From contig NZ_JAFKEC010000053.1 of NCBI RefSeq assembly GCF_017848315.1, positions 1 to 41,934 of the forward strand: a stretch of DNA of 41,934 nt, given 5' to 3'. Made by a program: the position numbers and the translations under genes. Positions 19,391-28,026 of the stretch are shown here, piece after piece (within the stretch, counting starts at the first letter, position 1; every line of letters starts with the position of its first letter). Origin of the DNA: Pseudomonas palmensis. GTDB taxonomy: Bacteria; Pseudomonadota; Gammaproteobacteria; Pseudomonadales; Pseudomonadaceae. The notes beneath the pieces are model-generated. The model was not told the origin of the DNA, made no database searches, and was given only the letters and a program-made list of their open reading frames with translations.

Positions 19391-20953
19391 CTAGTCGAGT
19401 ACCACTTCGAGGTCGAGGTGGCACAGCCTGCGATAAACCTCATCCTTGCGTTCGCGCACGGCGTGGTTCTGCGGCAGCAGCTCACAACAGCTGTGCAGCA
19501 GACGCAGTACTTCCAGTGCCAGGTCCGGCTCCCACTGATGCAGGCCGGCCTGTTGCAGTTCGTGATCTAGGGCTTCGAGCTGGGTCTTGGCCAGTTCGTA
19601 CTTCTTGGCCAGAAAGCACAGCCGCGCCTGGCTGAGCTGCCAGAAAAAGCGCACACGCCCGCCTTGAGCCGCCTGCATGCCCTGCTTGAGTATCTGCACG
19701 GCAGGCTTGAGGCCGTCCTTGCGCAGCACGGGCAGCACCGCCTCCAGGGCCAGCTCCCAGGGTGGCAGGCTGGCCGCGAGGTCGGTCTCGACCTTGCGCG
19801 GTGCGCTGGTGCTCTGCAGGTGCGGCATGACGCTGGCGTTGATCCAGCCCCGCGTCGCCGGGTCGGCAAACGGCGTGCCGTCATGAAAGCGCAGCTCCAC
19901 CACCCCGGGCAGGCGCTGCAGCAGTTGCGCGAAGTGGAACTCCACCTCGCGCATGCCCTGCTCGGCGTTGAGCTCCAGCAGGCACTCCCAGACCATGCGC
20001 TGGCCGTCGAACCAGAACGGCGACTTGGCCAGGCTGGCCTCGAGCTCCATCAGCAGGTCGGCGTACTGGCCGTTGGCAAAGCGTTCCTGGTAGATCTTCA
20101 GGCGGTCGACCGGCAACCCGCGCAGCACGGTCACCTGTTCGGCATTGCGCTCGGGCACCGCGTCGATCTGCAACCACAGCAGCGTGCGGTTGAGGCGCAA
20201 GGCGCGCACGTCGGTGGCCTTCTGCTTGAGCCACCAGTTCGATAACGGTCGAGCGCCATCCTGCAGGGTGCGTAACACCTTGTGCGCGTCTTTTTCGCTG
20301 TCGACGGGGGCGCCGGGGGTGAGCAACTGGGTGGCGGCCTGCTTGACCTGGGCCACGACCGCGCCCACGGCACCGGGTTCGGGCTGATTGTCGGCAGCAC
20401 GTTGCACCATGCTCGACAGGCGTCGGCACAACGGCAGCAACAGCGGCGCCTCATCGCCCAGGTGCGTGGTCAGGGCTGCATCGAGCGCCTGCAGGCTGTC
20501 GACCAGGCGGCGGAACAGCGCCAGTTGCTCCTTGATCGCGACATTTTCACCCAGTACCTGCTCCAGGCGCGGCACCAGCCAGCCGATGGCCGCGGCCCGC
20601 GTGCGTGGCTTGGCCGGGTGCACCTGCGCCCAGTGCTGCTCGCACAGGTGCTGCAACAGCCCCACGCCGGCCAGCAGGCCCGGGAAGGATTCGCGTTGAT
20701 ACAACGCCCACGTCAACCAGGCGGCAACCCGCAGGTCCTTGGACTGTGTGCGCAGCAGCGTCTCGCTGTTCTCGAGCACGCGAAGCCAGTCGATCTGGCC
20801 GCTCTCGTGAACGGACTGAGCCTTGTTCAACTCGCCTTCCAGTGCTTCGTACTCACTGGAAAAACGCACGTCCTCGCCCGCAAAACAGTCTGGTGATACA
20901 GCCTGCCGGGCAACCTCGTGGTAACGAGCGTGCAACTTGCTTGAGTAGGACAT
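19391..20953 (-). CDS. tssA: TssA, T6SS cap/baseplate assembly protein
   Basis: A 520-residue TssA protein, first gene of the cluster. The N-terminal ImpA-type domain (about 15-130, with SPDCFAGEDVRFSSEYEALE in its early part) is followed by a long helical middle and a C-terminal VasJ-like domain (FHDGTPFADPATRGWI ... LPPWELALEAVLPVLRKDGL). TssA coordinates tube and sheath polymerisation, from the baseplate or at the distal end depending on class; the long C-terminal domain places this one among the longer classes. The ATG at 20953 is preceded directly by CAAGG (octamer CAAGGATG, an RsmA/CsrA consensus match that includes the start codon). The open frame runs 40 codons further upstream without a better start. 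Confidence 0.94.
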   Translation of the reverse strand: MSYSSKLHARYHEVARQAVSPDCFAGEDVRFSSEYEALEGELNKAQSVHESGQIDWLRVLENSETLLRTQSKDLRVAAWLTWALYQRESFPGLLAGVGLLQHLCEQHWAQVHPAKPRTRAAAIGWLVPRLEQVLGENVAIKEQLALFRRLVDSLQALDAALTTHLGDEAPLLLPLCRRLSSMVQRAADNQPEPGAVGAVVAQVKQAATQLLTPGAPVDSEKDAHKVLRTLQDGARPLSNWWLKQKATDVRALRLNRTLLWLQIDAVPERNAEQVTVLRGLPVDRLKIYQERFANGQYADLLMELEASLAKSPFWFDGQRMVWECLLELNAEQGMREVEFHFAQLLQRLPGVVELRFHDGTPFADPATRGWINASVMPHLQSTSAPRKVETDLAASLPPWELALEAVLPVLRKDGLKPAVQILKQGMQAAQGGRVRFFWQLSQARLCFLAKKYELAKTQLEALDHELQQAGLHQWEPDLALEVLRLLHSCCELLPQNHAVRERKDEVYRRLCHLDLEVVLD

Positions 20954-21317
20954 CCTTGGCCTGTAGTTGGACTGCAGGCCCCGCGCCGACCGAAAAAGCC
21001 CAGGCGGCACGGGGCCTACCAAAACAGCGTCAAACACCCATCCGTGGGTTCGCTGCCTTAAGTGAGGGGGCACATCCTAGTTAGGGAAATGGCACATTGC
21101 AATCAACACAGCGTGTGCAATTTGTATCAAAAAGCAGGAAACCATTCCGCTGACGAACAGGACTGGCACTTTGCCACACTTCAAGGCATGCTAGCCGCCC
21201 TTCGGGCGTGCAGCTTATAGTGCGCGCCTGGAACCGGGATGCGACAGGACTACCGCACACTGCGCCGCTTGTCGCTGCGTAGCGATCACCTGCCACAGCC
21301 TCACGCAGGAACAGCGT
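20954..21317. other. Divergent intergenic region tssA / morA (364 bp)
   Basis: No gene is seen. It must contain the promoter of the T6SS operon on the minus strand and that of morA on the plus strand. Noted elements: an A+T-richer stretch around 21085-21150, ATTGCA (21096-21101) facing TGCAAT (21116-21121) as a 6-bp inverted repeat, a small hairpin CGCCC-TTC-GGGCG (21196-21208) and a -10-like TATAGT (21216-21221) in the morA direction with no clear -35. None of the three hcp-type palindromes occurs here, and the best sigma-54 match on the minus strand (21022-21006) is poor. Confidence 0.6.
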
Positions 21318-24300
21318 TTGACCAATCTGACTCAGCCTTCATCCCCGCGCAAAGCCACGAGTGCGTCCGGTTCGCCCTTGCGTGGCTCGCTCAAAGGCGC
21401 GTTGGCCATCCTGGTGCTGCTGTTGCTCGCGCTGCTGTTCTGGCAAGTGTTCGAGCAGTTCCGCCATACCCAGGCCGATCGCCGCCAGCAGAGCCTGGAT
21501 GCAAGTGCCGAACTGGCCAGCCAGCTCAACCTGAGCCTGGCATTGAACGCGCAAAAAGCCCTCACCCTGCTGCAACCCTACCCTGCCGCACCGGCCGTCA
21601 CCGACCTGCCGCAGCTGCTCGAACACCTGCACGCACGCCTGCCCGCCCTGCGCAGCCTGGTGTGGGTGGACGCCCAGGGCGCGTTGCTGCGCGACAGCGC
21701 GGGCATCAGTGCCGACCGCAAGGCGCTCCAGGAGCTGCTGCACCTGGGCCAGGAGCGCCCGTACTACTTCAGCAACAGCGACGACAACAGCCTGGTCTAC
21801 CTGCTGCTGCAGCACCCCGACAGCGACACCCGTGGCTATTGGCTGCTGCGCCTGGCCCCGGAGTACTACCAGCAACTGAGCCAACCCCTGGACCACGCCG
21901 CGCCACCGCTGTGGCTGCTGGAAAACAGCCGCACGGCCCAGGTCATCGATCGCCACGCGCCGCCGCTCGATGCGCGCGACGCCAGCATCGAGCCGCCGCA
22001 AAGCGTGCTGCTGGCGTACCTGGACAACAGCGACTGGCAACTGCGCGGCCTGTTCGATGCCGCCTACAGCCGCCAGCAACTGCTGCCGGCCTTGATCGGC
22101 AAGTGCGTGCTGGGCCTGGTGTGCGCGCTGATCCCGCTGCTGGCGCTGATCAGCATGCGCCGCCGCCACCGCGCCCTGCAGGAAGGTCGGCGACGCTATC
22201 AGGACATCTTCGAAGGCACGGGCGTGGCCTTGTGCGTACTCGACCTGTCGGGGCTGACCGAACTGCTGGAACGCCTGCGCCTGCGCAGCACAGCCGAGCT
22301 GGCCCAGCGCCTGGCCCGGGATGTATCGCTGCGCCACAGCCTGCTGGGCGAGCTGAAGGTTACCGAAGTCAATCAGGTGGCCCTGCAACTGCTGGGCGCC
22401 GGCTGTTGCGAGAGCGCCTGGCAGCGCCTGATCGAAGGCCACTCGCCGGGCGCCGACGGGGTGGGCATGCAGTTGGTCGAGGCAGTGGTGCAGGACCTGC
22501 GCCTGCTGGAGCTGGAAGTGCGGCTCAGCGACCCCCAGGGCCAGGACCAGCACCTGTGGCTGATGGTGCGCTTCCCCCAGGCACGGCGTGACTACCAGGC
22601 CGTGATCCTGAGCATCAGCGATATCACCAGCCGCAAGCGCGTGGAGCTGTCGCTGCTGGAGCGCGAAAGCTTCTGGTCGGACGTGGTGCGCACCGTGCCC
22701 GACCAGCTGTACGTGCAGGATGTGCACAGCCTGCGCATGATCTTCAGCAACCGCCACCTGGGCCAGACCCTGGGCTATTCGCGCAGCGAGCTGGCGCAGA
22801 TGGGCGAGTACTTCTGGGAGGTGCTGCTGCACCCGCAGGACGCCGAGCTGTTTCGCCAGATGCGCCAGCAGCAGCGCCAGAGCGGCTATGTGGAGCAGTT
22901 GCATTGCCAACTGCGTTTTCTTCACCACGACCAGAGCTGGCGGCGCTACGACATTCGCGAACAGGCCCTGACCCGCGACCCTGACGGCACGGTGCTGCGC
23001 ATCATCGGGGTGGGCAAGGACGTCACCGACCAGATCGAGGCGAGCGAGTCGCTGCGTGACAGCGAGCAGCGCTACCGCATGCTCGCCGAGAGCATCAGCG
23101 ACGTGATCTTCTCCACCGACCCGCAGTTGCAGCTCAACTACGTCAGCCCTTCGGTGCAGACGGTACTGGGCTACGACGTGCCGTGGATCTTCGCCAACGG
23201 CTGGCAGTCGACCATTGCCAACCCGGCGCAGCTGACCGGCGTGTTCACCCTGTTCGAACGGGTCAAGCGGGCCCTCGAGGAACCCGCCGCGCTGGAGCGC
23301 CTGCGCACCGAGGTGACCACCCAGCTGTTCCTGTTCGACTGTCTGCGCGCCGACGGCCGCAAGATCCCGATCGAGCTGCGCGTGGTACTGGTGTGGGACG
23401 AGCACAACCATTTCGAGGGCATCCTGGGCGTCGGCCGCGACATCAGCCAGCAACGCCGCGCCGAGAAAGACCTGCGCATGGCCGCCACGGTGTTCGAGCA
23501 TTCCACCTCGGCGATCCTGATCACCGACCCGGCCGGCTACATCGTGCAGGCCAACGAAGCCTTCAGCCGGGTCAGCGGCTACGCGGTGAGCGACGTGCTC
23601 GACCAGTTGCCGAGCCTGCTCACCGTCGACGAACAGCAGGAAGCCCACCTCAACTACGTGCTCAAGCAACTGCACCAGCGCGGCACCTGGGAAGGCGAGG
23701 TCTGGCTCAAGCGCCGCAGCGGCGAGCACTACCCGGCGTGGGTCGGCATCACCGCGGTACTCGACGACGAGGGTGACCTGGCCAGCTACGTGTGCTTCTT
23801 CACCGACATCAGCGAGCGCAAGGCCAGCGAACAGCGCATTCACCGCCTGGCCTACTACGACGCCCTGACCCACCTGCCCAACCGCACGCTGTTCCAGGAC
23901 CGCCTGCACACCGCGCTGCAGCAGGCCGAGCGGCAGAAGGCCTGGGTGGTGCTGATGTTCCTGGACCTGGACCGTTTCAAGCCGATCAACGACTCCCTGG
24001 GGCATGCCGCAGGCGATCGCATGCTCAAGGACATGGCCGAACGCCTGCTCGACTGCGTACACGACGACGACACCGTGGCACGCATGGGCGGCGACGAATT
24101 CACCTTGCTGCTGCAACCCAAGGCCACCCGCGAAATCGCGCTCAACCGCGCGATCCACGTGGCCGAGCAGATCCTGGGCAGCCTGGTGCGACCGTTCGTG
24201 CTGGAGAACCGCGAGTTCTTCGTCACTGCCAGCATCGGCATCGCCCTCAGCCCGCAGGACGGCAGCGAGCTGAGCCAGCTGATGAAGAACGCCGACACCG

Positions 24301-25160
24301 CGATGTACCACGCCAAGGAGCGCGGCAAGAACAACTTCCAGTTCTACCAGGCCGACATGAACGCCAGTGCGCTGGAGCGCCTGGAGCTGGAAAGCGACCT
24401 GCGTCATGCGCTGGAGCAGAACGAGTTCATCCTCTACTATCAGCCGCAGTTCAGCGGCGACGGCAAGCGCCTGACCGGTGCCGAGGCCCTGCTGCGCTGG
24501 CGCCACCCGCGCCGCGGGCTGGTGCCGCCGGGCGACTTCATCCCGGTGATCGAGGAACTGGGGCTGGTGGTGGACGTGGGCGACTGGGTCATCAGCGAAG
24601 CCTGCCGCCAGCTCAAGGCCTGGCACCAGGCCAAGGTGCGAGTGCCCAAGGTGTCGGTGAACATTTCGGCGCGCCAGTTCTCCGATGGCCAACTGGGCAC
24701 GCGCATCGCCACCATCCTGGCCGATACCGGGCTGCCGCCGGCGTGCCTGGAGCTGGAACTGACCGAAAGCATCCTGATGCGCGAGGTCAACGAGGCGATG
24801 GTGATCCTCGACAGCCTGAAGAATCTGGGGCTGAGCATTGCGGTGGACGACTTCGGCACCGGCTACTCGTCGCTCAACTACCTCAAGCAGTTCCCCATCG
24901 ACGTGCTCAAGATCGACCGCACCTTCGTCGACGGTCTGCCCGAGGGCGAGCAGGATGCGCAGATCGCCCGCGCCATCATCGCCATGGCCCACAGCCTGAA
25001 CCTGGCGGTGATCGCCGAGGGTGTGGAGACCCATGAGCAACTGGAGTTTCTGCGCGAGCACGGCTGCGACGAGGTGCAGGGCTACCTGTTCGGGCGGCCG
25101 ATGCCGGCCAACCAGTTCGAGGCGCAATTCAGCAACGAAACGTTGTTCATGTTCGAATGA
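21318..25160 (+). CDS. morA: MorA-type membrane diguanylate cyclase / phosphodiesterase
   Basis: A 1280-residue inner-membrane c-di-GMP enzyme that in Pseudomonas sets the timing of flagellar development and biofilm formation. Two membrane segments (about 27-45 and 258-280) bound a periplasmic sensor; then come several PAS domains (about 300-840), a GGDEF domain and an EAL domain. The cyclase motif MGGDEF (GGDEF 924-928) and the phosphodiesterase motif EAL (1056-1058) are both intact, as are ELTES, DDFGTGYSS, KIDRTF and AEGVET, so both activities are possible. The RxxD inhibitory site before GGDEF is absent (HDDD there). The start is TTG at 21318 with AGGA seven bases upstream. Length and the glyA neighbour match P. 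putida MorA (about 1282 residues, from memory). It is divergent from the T6SS operon. Confidence 0.93.
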   Translation: MTNLTQPSSPRKATSASGSPLRGSLKGALAILVLLLLALLFWQVFEQFRHTQADRRQQSLDASAELASQLNLSLALNAQKALTLLQPYPAAPAVTDLPQLLEHLHARLPALRSLVWVDAQGALLRDSAGISADRKALQELLHLGQERPYYFSNSDDNSLVYLLLQHPDSDTRGYWLLRLAPEYYQQLSQPLDHAAPPLWLLENSRTAQVIDRHAPPLDARDASIEPPQSVLLAYLDNSDWQLRGLFDAAYSRQQLLPALIGKCVLGLVCALIPLLALISMRRRHRALQEGRRRYQDIFEGTGVALCVLDLSGLTELLERLRLRSTAELAQRLARDVSLRHSLLGELKVTEVNQVALQLLGAGCCESAWQRLIEGHSPGADGVGMQLVEAVVQDLRLLELEVRLSDPQGQDQHLWLMVRFPQARRDYQAVILSISDITSRKRVELSLLERESFWSDVVRTVPDQLYVQDVHSLRMIFSNRHLGQTLGYSRSELAQMGEYFWEVLLHPQDAELFRQMRQQQRQSGYVEQLHCQLRFLHHDQSWRRYDIREQALTRDPDGTVLRIIGVGKDVTDQIEASESLRDSEQRYRMLAESISDVIFSTDPQLQLNYVSPSVQTVLGYDVPWIFANGWQSTIANPAQLTGVFTLFERVKRALEEPAALERLRTEVTTQLFLFDCLRADGRKIPIELRVVLVWDEHNHFEGILGVGRDISQQRRAEKDLRMAATVFEHSTSAILITDPAGYIVQANEAFSRVSGYAVSDVLDQLPSLLTVDEQQEAHLNYVLKQLHQRGTWEGEVWLKRRSGEHYPAWVGITAVLDDEGDLASYVCFFTDISERKASEQRIHRLAYYDALTHLPNRTLFQDRLHTALQQAERQKAWVVLMFLDLDRFKPINDSLGHAAGDRMLKDMAERLLDCVHDDDTVARMGGDEFTLLLQPKATREIALNRAIHVAEQILGSLVRPFVLENREFFVTASIGIALSPQDGSELSQLMKNADTAMYHAKERGKNNFQFYQADMNASALERLELESDLRHALEQNEFILYYQPQFSGDGKRLTGAEALLRWRHPRRGLVPPGDFIPVIEELGLVVDVGDWVISEACRQLKAWHQAKVRVPKVSVNISARQFSDGQLGTRIATILADTGLPPACLELELTESILMREVNEAMVILDSLKNLGLSIAVDDFGTGYSSLNYLKQFPIDVLKIDRTFVDGLPEGEQDAQIARAIIAMAHSLNLAVIAEGVETHEQLEFLREHGCDEVQGYLFGRPMPANQFEAQFSNETLFMFE

Positions 25161-25163
25161 CGC

Positions 25164-25248
25164 ATCGCGGGTCAAGCCCGCTCCCACAGGATGTTCTCGG
25201 CCCCCGAGAGCGGATACCAGACCTGTGGGAGCGGGCTTGACCCGCGAT
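25164..25248. repeat. Inverted REP pair (BIME) between morA and glyA
   Basis: Two 27-nt arms, 25164-25190 and 25222-25248, are exact reverse complements separated by 31 nt. Each arm has the Pseudomonas REP form with the core GCGGGTCAAGCCCGC. The arms are identical to those of the pair downstream of glyA. It begins three bases after the morA stop codon and may act as its 3' stabiliser or terminator. Confidence 0.92.
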
Positions 25249-25368
25249 AAGTTCACACCGAGCCTGAATGAGCCCCGCTTGTCTGCGACATGATGCCCTT
25301 TCATATGCCAGACAAAAGCCGATGAGGTAGAATGCCCGCCTATTTCAGCACGATCCTTGAGGACCGCC

Positions 25369-26622
25369 ATGTTCAGCCGTGATTTGACCATTGCCAAGTA
25401 CGACGCCGATCTCTTTGCCGCCATGGAGCAAGAAGCTCAGCGCCAGGAAGAGCACATTGAGCTGATCGCTTCGGAAAACTACACCAGCCCTGCGGTGATG
25501 GAAGCTCAAGGCTCGGTACTGACCAACAAGTACGCCGAAGGCTACCCGGGCAAGCGCTACTACGGTGGCTGCGAATACGTCGACGTGGTCGAGCAACTGG
25601 CCATCGACCGCGCCAAGCAGCTGTTCGGCGCCGACTACGCCAACGTGCAGCCGCACGCCGGTTCCCAGGCCAACGCTGCCGTCTACCTGGCCCTGCTGTC
25701 GGCCGGTGACACCATCCTGGGCATGAGCCTGGCCCACGGCGGCCACCTGACCCACGGCGCGGCCGTGTCGTCCTCGGGCAAGCTGTACAACGCCATCCAG
25801 TACGGCATCGACGCCAACGGCCTGATCGACTACGACGAAGTCGAGCGCCTGGCGGTCGAGCACAAGCCGAAAATGATCGTGGCCGGTTTCTCGGCCTACT
25901 CGCAGGTGCTGGACTTCCCGCGCTTCCGCGAAATCGCCGACAAGGTCGGTGCCTACCTGTTCGTCGACATGGCCCACGTGGCTGGCCTGGTCGCCGCTGG
26001 CGTGTACCCGAACCCGGTGCCGTTCGCCGACGTGGTCACCACCACCACCCACAAGACCCTGCGCGGTCCACGTGGCGGCCTGATCCTGGCCCGTGCCAAC
26101 GCCGACATCGAGAAGAAGCTGAACTCCGCCGTATTCCCGGGTGCCCAGGGCGGCCCGCTGGAGCACGTGATCGCGGCCAAGGCGATCTGCTTCAAGGAAG
26201 CGCTGCAGCCTGAGTTCAAGGCCTACCAGCAGCAAGTGGTGAAGAACGCCCAGGCCATGGCCGGCGTGTTCATCGAGCGCGGCTTCGACGTGGTGTCGGG
26301 CGGTACTGAAAACCACCTGTTCCTGCTGTCGCTGATCAAGCAGGAAATCTCCGGCAAGGACGCAGACGCTGCCCTGGGCAAAGCCTTCATCACCGTCAAC
26401 AAGAACTCCGTGCCAAACGACCCACGCTCCCCGTTCGTCACTTCCGGCCTGCGCTTCGGCACCCCGGCCGTGACCACTCGCGGCTTCAAGGAAGCAGAGT
26501 GCAAGGAACTGGCGGGCTGGATCTGCGACATCCTGGACGACCTGAACAACGAAGCGGTGATCGACGCCGTTCGCGAGAAGGTCAAGGCCATCTGCGCCAA
26601 GCTGCCGGTGTACGGCAACTGA
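25369..26622 (+). CDS. glyA: Serine hydroxymethyltransferase
   Basis: A 417-residue PLP enzyme that converts serine and tetrahydrofolate to glycine and 5,10-methylene-tetrahydrofolate, the main source of one-carbon units. The Schiff-base lysine is K229 in TTTTHKTLRGPRGG, the standard position; the N-terminal IELIASENYTSPAVMEAQGS and the YPGKRYYGG region are as in E. coli GlyA, which is also 417 residues. The ATG at 25369 has GAGG upstream; the TTG four codons earlier is not needed. A TAGAAT box (25328-25333) could be the -10, but no clear -35 is seen. The gene is flanked by two inverted REP pairs with identical arms. Confidence 0.97.
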   Translation: MFSRDLTIAKYDADLFAAMEQEAQRQEEHIELIASENYTSPAVMEAQGSVLTNKYAEGYPGKRYYGGCEYVDVVEQLAIDRAKQLFGADYANVQPHAGSQANAAVYLALLSAGDTILGMSLAHGGHLTHGAAVSSSGKLYNAIQYGIDANGLIDYDEVERLAVEHKPKMIVAGFSAYSQVLDFPRFREIADKVGAYLFVDMAHVAGLVAAGVYPNPVPFADVVTTTTHKTLRGPRGGLILARANADIEKKLNSAVFPGAQGGPLEHVIAAKAICFKEALQPEFKAYQQQVVKNAQAMAGVFIERGFDVVSGGTENHLFLLSLIKQEISGKDADAALGKAFITVNKNSVPNDPRSPFVTSGLRFGTPAVTTRGFKEAECKELAGWICDILDDLNNEAVIDAVREKVKAICAKLPVYGN

Positions 26623-26640
26623 TCGCAGGTACCTGATGTG

Positions 26641-26670
26641 AAAAAGCCCGGCTCCCAGCCGGGCTTTTTT
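26641..26670. terminator. Rho-independent terminator, glyA / yjiA (bidirectional)
   Basis: A-run, then AGCCCGGCT (26645-26653), loop CCC, AGCCGGGCT (26657-26665) and a run of six T. It has A on one flank and T on the other, so it can stop glyA on the plus strand and the convergent yjiA transcript on the minus strand. It lies 18 bp after the glyA stop codon. Confidence 0.93.
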
Positions 26671-26675
26671 GTGGC

Positions 26676-26758
26676 ATCGCGGGTCAAGCCCGCTCCCACA
26701 GGATTTCATAGCCCTCCAGATGGGTAGTAAACCTGTGGGAGCGGGCTTGACCCGCGAT
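26676..26758. repeat. Inverted REP pair (BIME) between glyA and yjiA
   Basis: Arms 26676-26702 and 26732-26758 (27 nt each) are exact reverse complements with a 29-nt spacer. The arms are identical to those of 25164-25248 whereas the spacers differ, the mark of conserved REP ends. It lies between two convergent genes. Confidence 0.92.
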
Positions 26759-26764
26759 GGGCCC

Positions 26765-27724
26765 TCAGGGGCGACCCAAGGCCTCGAACCCCTCGCGAAT
26801 CTTCGCCTCGGGCAGGTCATCGGCAATGAACACCATCACACTCTCGCGCTGTTCACCTTCGGCCCACTCGGTATCCCAGTCGAAGCCATACAGCTTCAGC
26901 ACGCCCTGAAACACCAGCCGCCGATCCTCGCCAGCAATGTTCAACACGCCCTTGTAGCGCAACAGCTGCTTGCCATGCGCCTCCAGCAATTGGTTCATGA
27001 ACTCGCTCAGCCGGTCGATATCCAGCGGCACATCGGTACGCAGCACCATGCTGGAGATCCGGTCCAGGCTGTTGCCCGCCGCCACAACAGGCCGCAGGTT
27101 GAGGCTGGCGTTGAGGTTGAACCCGCGCACATCCAGCATCTCGGCCAGGTCGATCCTGCCGTTGTCCACCACACGGATCGGCGCACGTCGGTTGATCCGC
27201 GCCAGGCGCTGGCTCAAAGCCTCGAACGCGGCCGCATCGACCAGGTCGGTCTTGCTCACCAGCAGGCGATCGGCAAACCCGACCTGGGCCTGGGCGATGG
27301 TCTGGGTCAGGTGCAGGTCGGCATGCGCGGCATCCACCAGGGTGATGATGCCGTCGAGGATGTAGCGCTCGCGCAGCTCTTCGTCGATGAAGAAGGTCTG
27401 CGCCACCGGTGCCGGGTCGGCCAGGCCGGTGCACTCGATCACCAGCCGGTCGAAGGCGATTTCGCCGCTGTCCAGACGCTCCAGCAGCAGGAACAGCGCC
27501 TTGGTCAGGTCGGTGTGGATGGTGCAGCACACGCAGCCGTTGGCCAGGGTCATGACCTGCACCGGTTCGTCGCCCAGCAGTTGGGTGTCGATGCCGGCGT
27601 CGCTGAACTCGTTTTCGATCACGGCGATTTTCAGGCCGTGCTCGGCCTTGAGCAGGTGACGCAGCAAGGTGGTCTTGCCGGCCCCCAGAAAACCGCTGAG
27701 CACGGTGACGGGAATGGGTTGCAC
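26765..27724 (-). CDS. yjiA: CobW/COG0523-family GTPase (YjiA-like)
   Basis: A 319-residue G3E P-loop GTPase. It has Walker A GFLGAGKT (11-18), the COG0523 metal-binding motif NGCVCC (Cys64, Cys66, Cys67), ECTGLADP and the base-recognition SKTDLVD; the C-terminal domain is the CobW-C fold. Members move or insert metals such as zinc, but the client of YjiA is not settled. The start is GTG at 27724 with AGGAGA six bases upstream; a GTG at 27742 would put that ribosome site inside the gene. It is third in the order cstA-ybdD-yjiA, the same arrangement as E. coli btsT-yjiX-yjiA, which suggests a role tied to the carrier. Confidence 0.9.
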   Translation of the reverse strand: MQPIPVTVLSGFLGAGKTTLLRHLLKAEHGLKIAVIENEFSDAGIDTQLLGDEPVQVMTLANGCVCCTIHTDLTKALFLLLERLDSGEIAFDRLVIECTGLADPAPVAQTFFIDEELRERYILDGIITLVDAAHADLHLTQTIAQAQVGFADRLLVSKTDLVDAAAFEALSQRLARINRRAPIRVVDNGRIDLAEMLDVRGFNLNASLNLRPVVAAGNSLDRISSMVLRTDVPLDIDRLSEFMNQLLEAHGKQLLRYKGVLNIAGEDRRLVFQGVLKLYGFDWDTEWAEGEQRESVMVFIADDLPEAKIREGFEALGRP

Positions 27725-27750
27725 GGAAAATCTCCTGAACACTGAAATGA

Positions 27751-27782
27751 CTGTGGGAGCCCGGCTGCCCGGGCTCCCACAG
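27751..27782. repeat. 14-bp perfect hairpin (REP-like) between ybdD and yjiA
   Basis: CTGTGGGAGCCCGG (27751-27764) faces its exact complement at 27769-27782 across a 4-base loop. The outer part CTGTGGGAGC is shared with the REP arms around glyA. No U-run follows, so it is more likely an mRNA stability or segmental-expression element inside the cstA-ybdD-yjiA transcript than a full terminator. Confidence 0.75.
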
Positions 27783-27810
27783 GTTTGTCACTCGCGGGCG
27801 GTGCCGTCTT

Positions 27811-28008
27811 TCAACAGCACTTGGGCCCGCCCTTGCCGCCGTAGCGCGCCTCCTGGCGTTCCCGGAAGAACTCCTCGTAGGTCATCGGCGGCAGGTCGGG
27901 GTGCCGGGTTTGCATATGCTCGACGTAATTGTCGTAGTCGGGCATGCCGACCATCAGGCGGGCTGCCTGCCCCAGGTACTTACCCAGTCGACCGAGATCG
28001 TTGAACAT
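27811..28008 (-). CDS. ybdD: YbdD/YjiX-family small protein (DUF466 type)
   Basis: A 65-residue conserved protein always found next to CstA/BtsT-type carriers. It shows the family features GMPDYDNYVEHMQTRHPD, then PMTYEEFFRERQEARYGGK, and the C-terminal GPKCC with two terminal cysteines. It has no signal or membrane segment, so it is cytoplasmic; function unknown. The start at 28008 has GAGGAT seven bases upstream. It begins 18 bp after the cstA stop codon, so the two are cotranscribed. The terminal Cys pair next to a metal-handling GTPase is suggestive, but no metal role is shown. Confidence 0.92.
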   Translation of the reverse strand: MFNDLGRLGKYLGQAARLMVGMPDYDNYVEHMQTRHPDLPPMTYEEFFRERQEARYGGKGGPKCC

Positions 28009-28026
28009 GTCTGCAATCCTCTTGGT

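Noticed and set aside
21006..21022. Possible sigma-54 promoter of tssA on the minus strand (TTGGTAGGCCCCGTGCC)
   Set aside because: The invariant GG and GC are correctly spaced but four other consensus bases differ, and no hcp-type palindrome lies upstream.
21096..21121. ATTGCA/TGCAAT inverted repeat upstream of tssA as a second Sfa site
   Set aside because: The half-sites face the opposite way and differ from TGCGCAA/TTGCGCA, with a 14-bp centre rather than 4.
21339..25424. 1361-codon open frame on the strand opposite morA and glyA
   Set aside because: A GC-rich antisense artefact: composition is Gln/His/Arg/Val-rich without domains, and morA on the other strand has all catalytic motifs.
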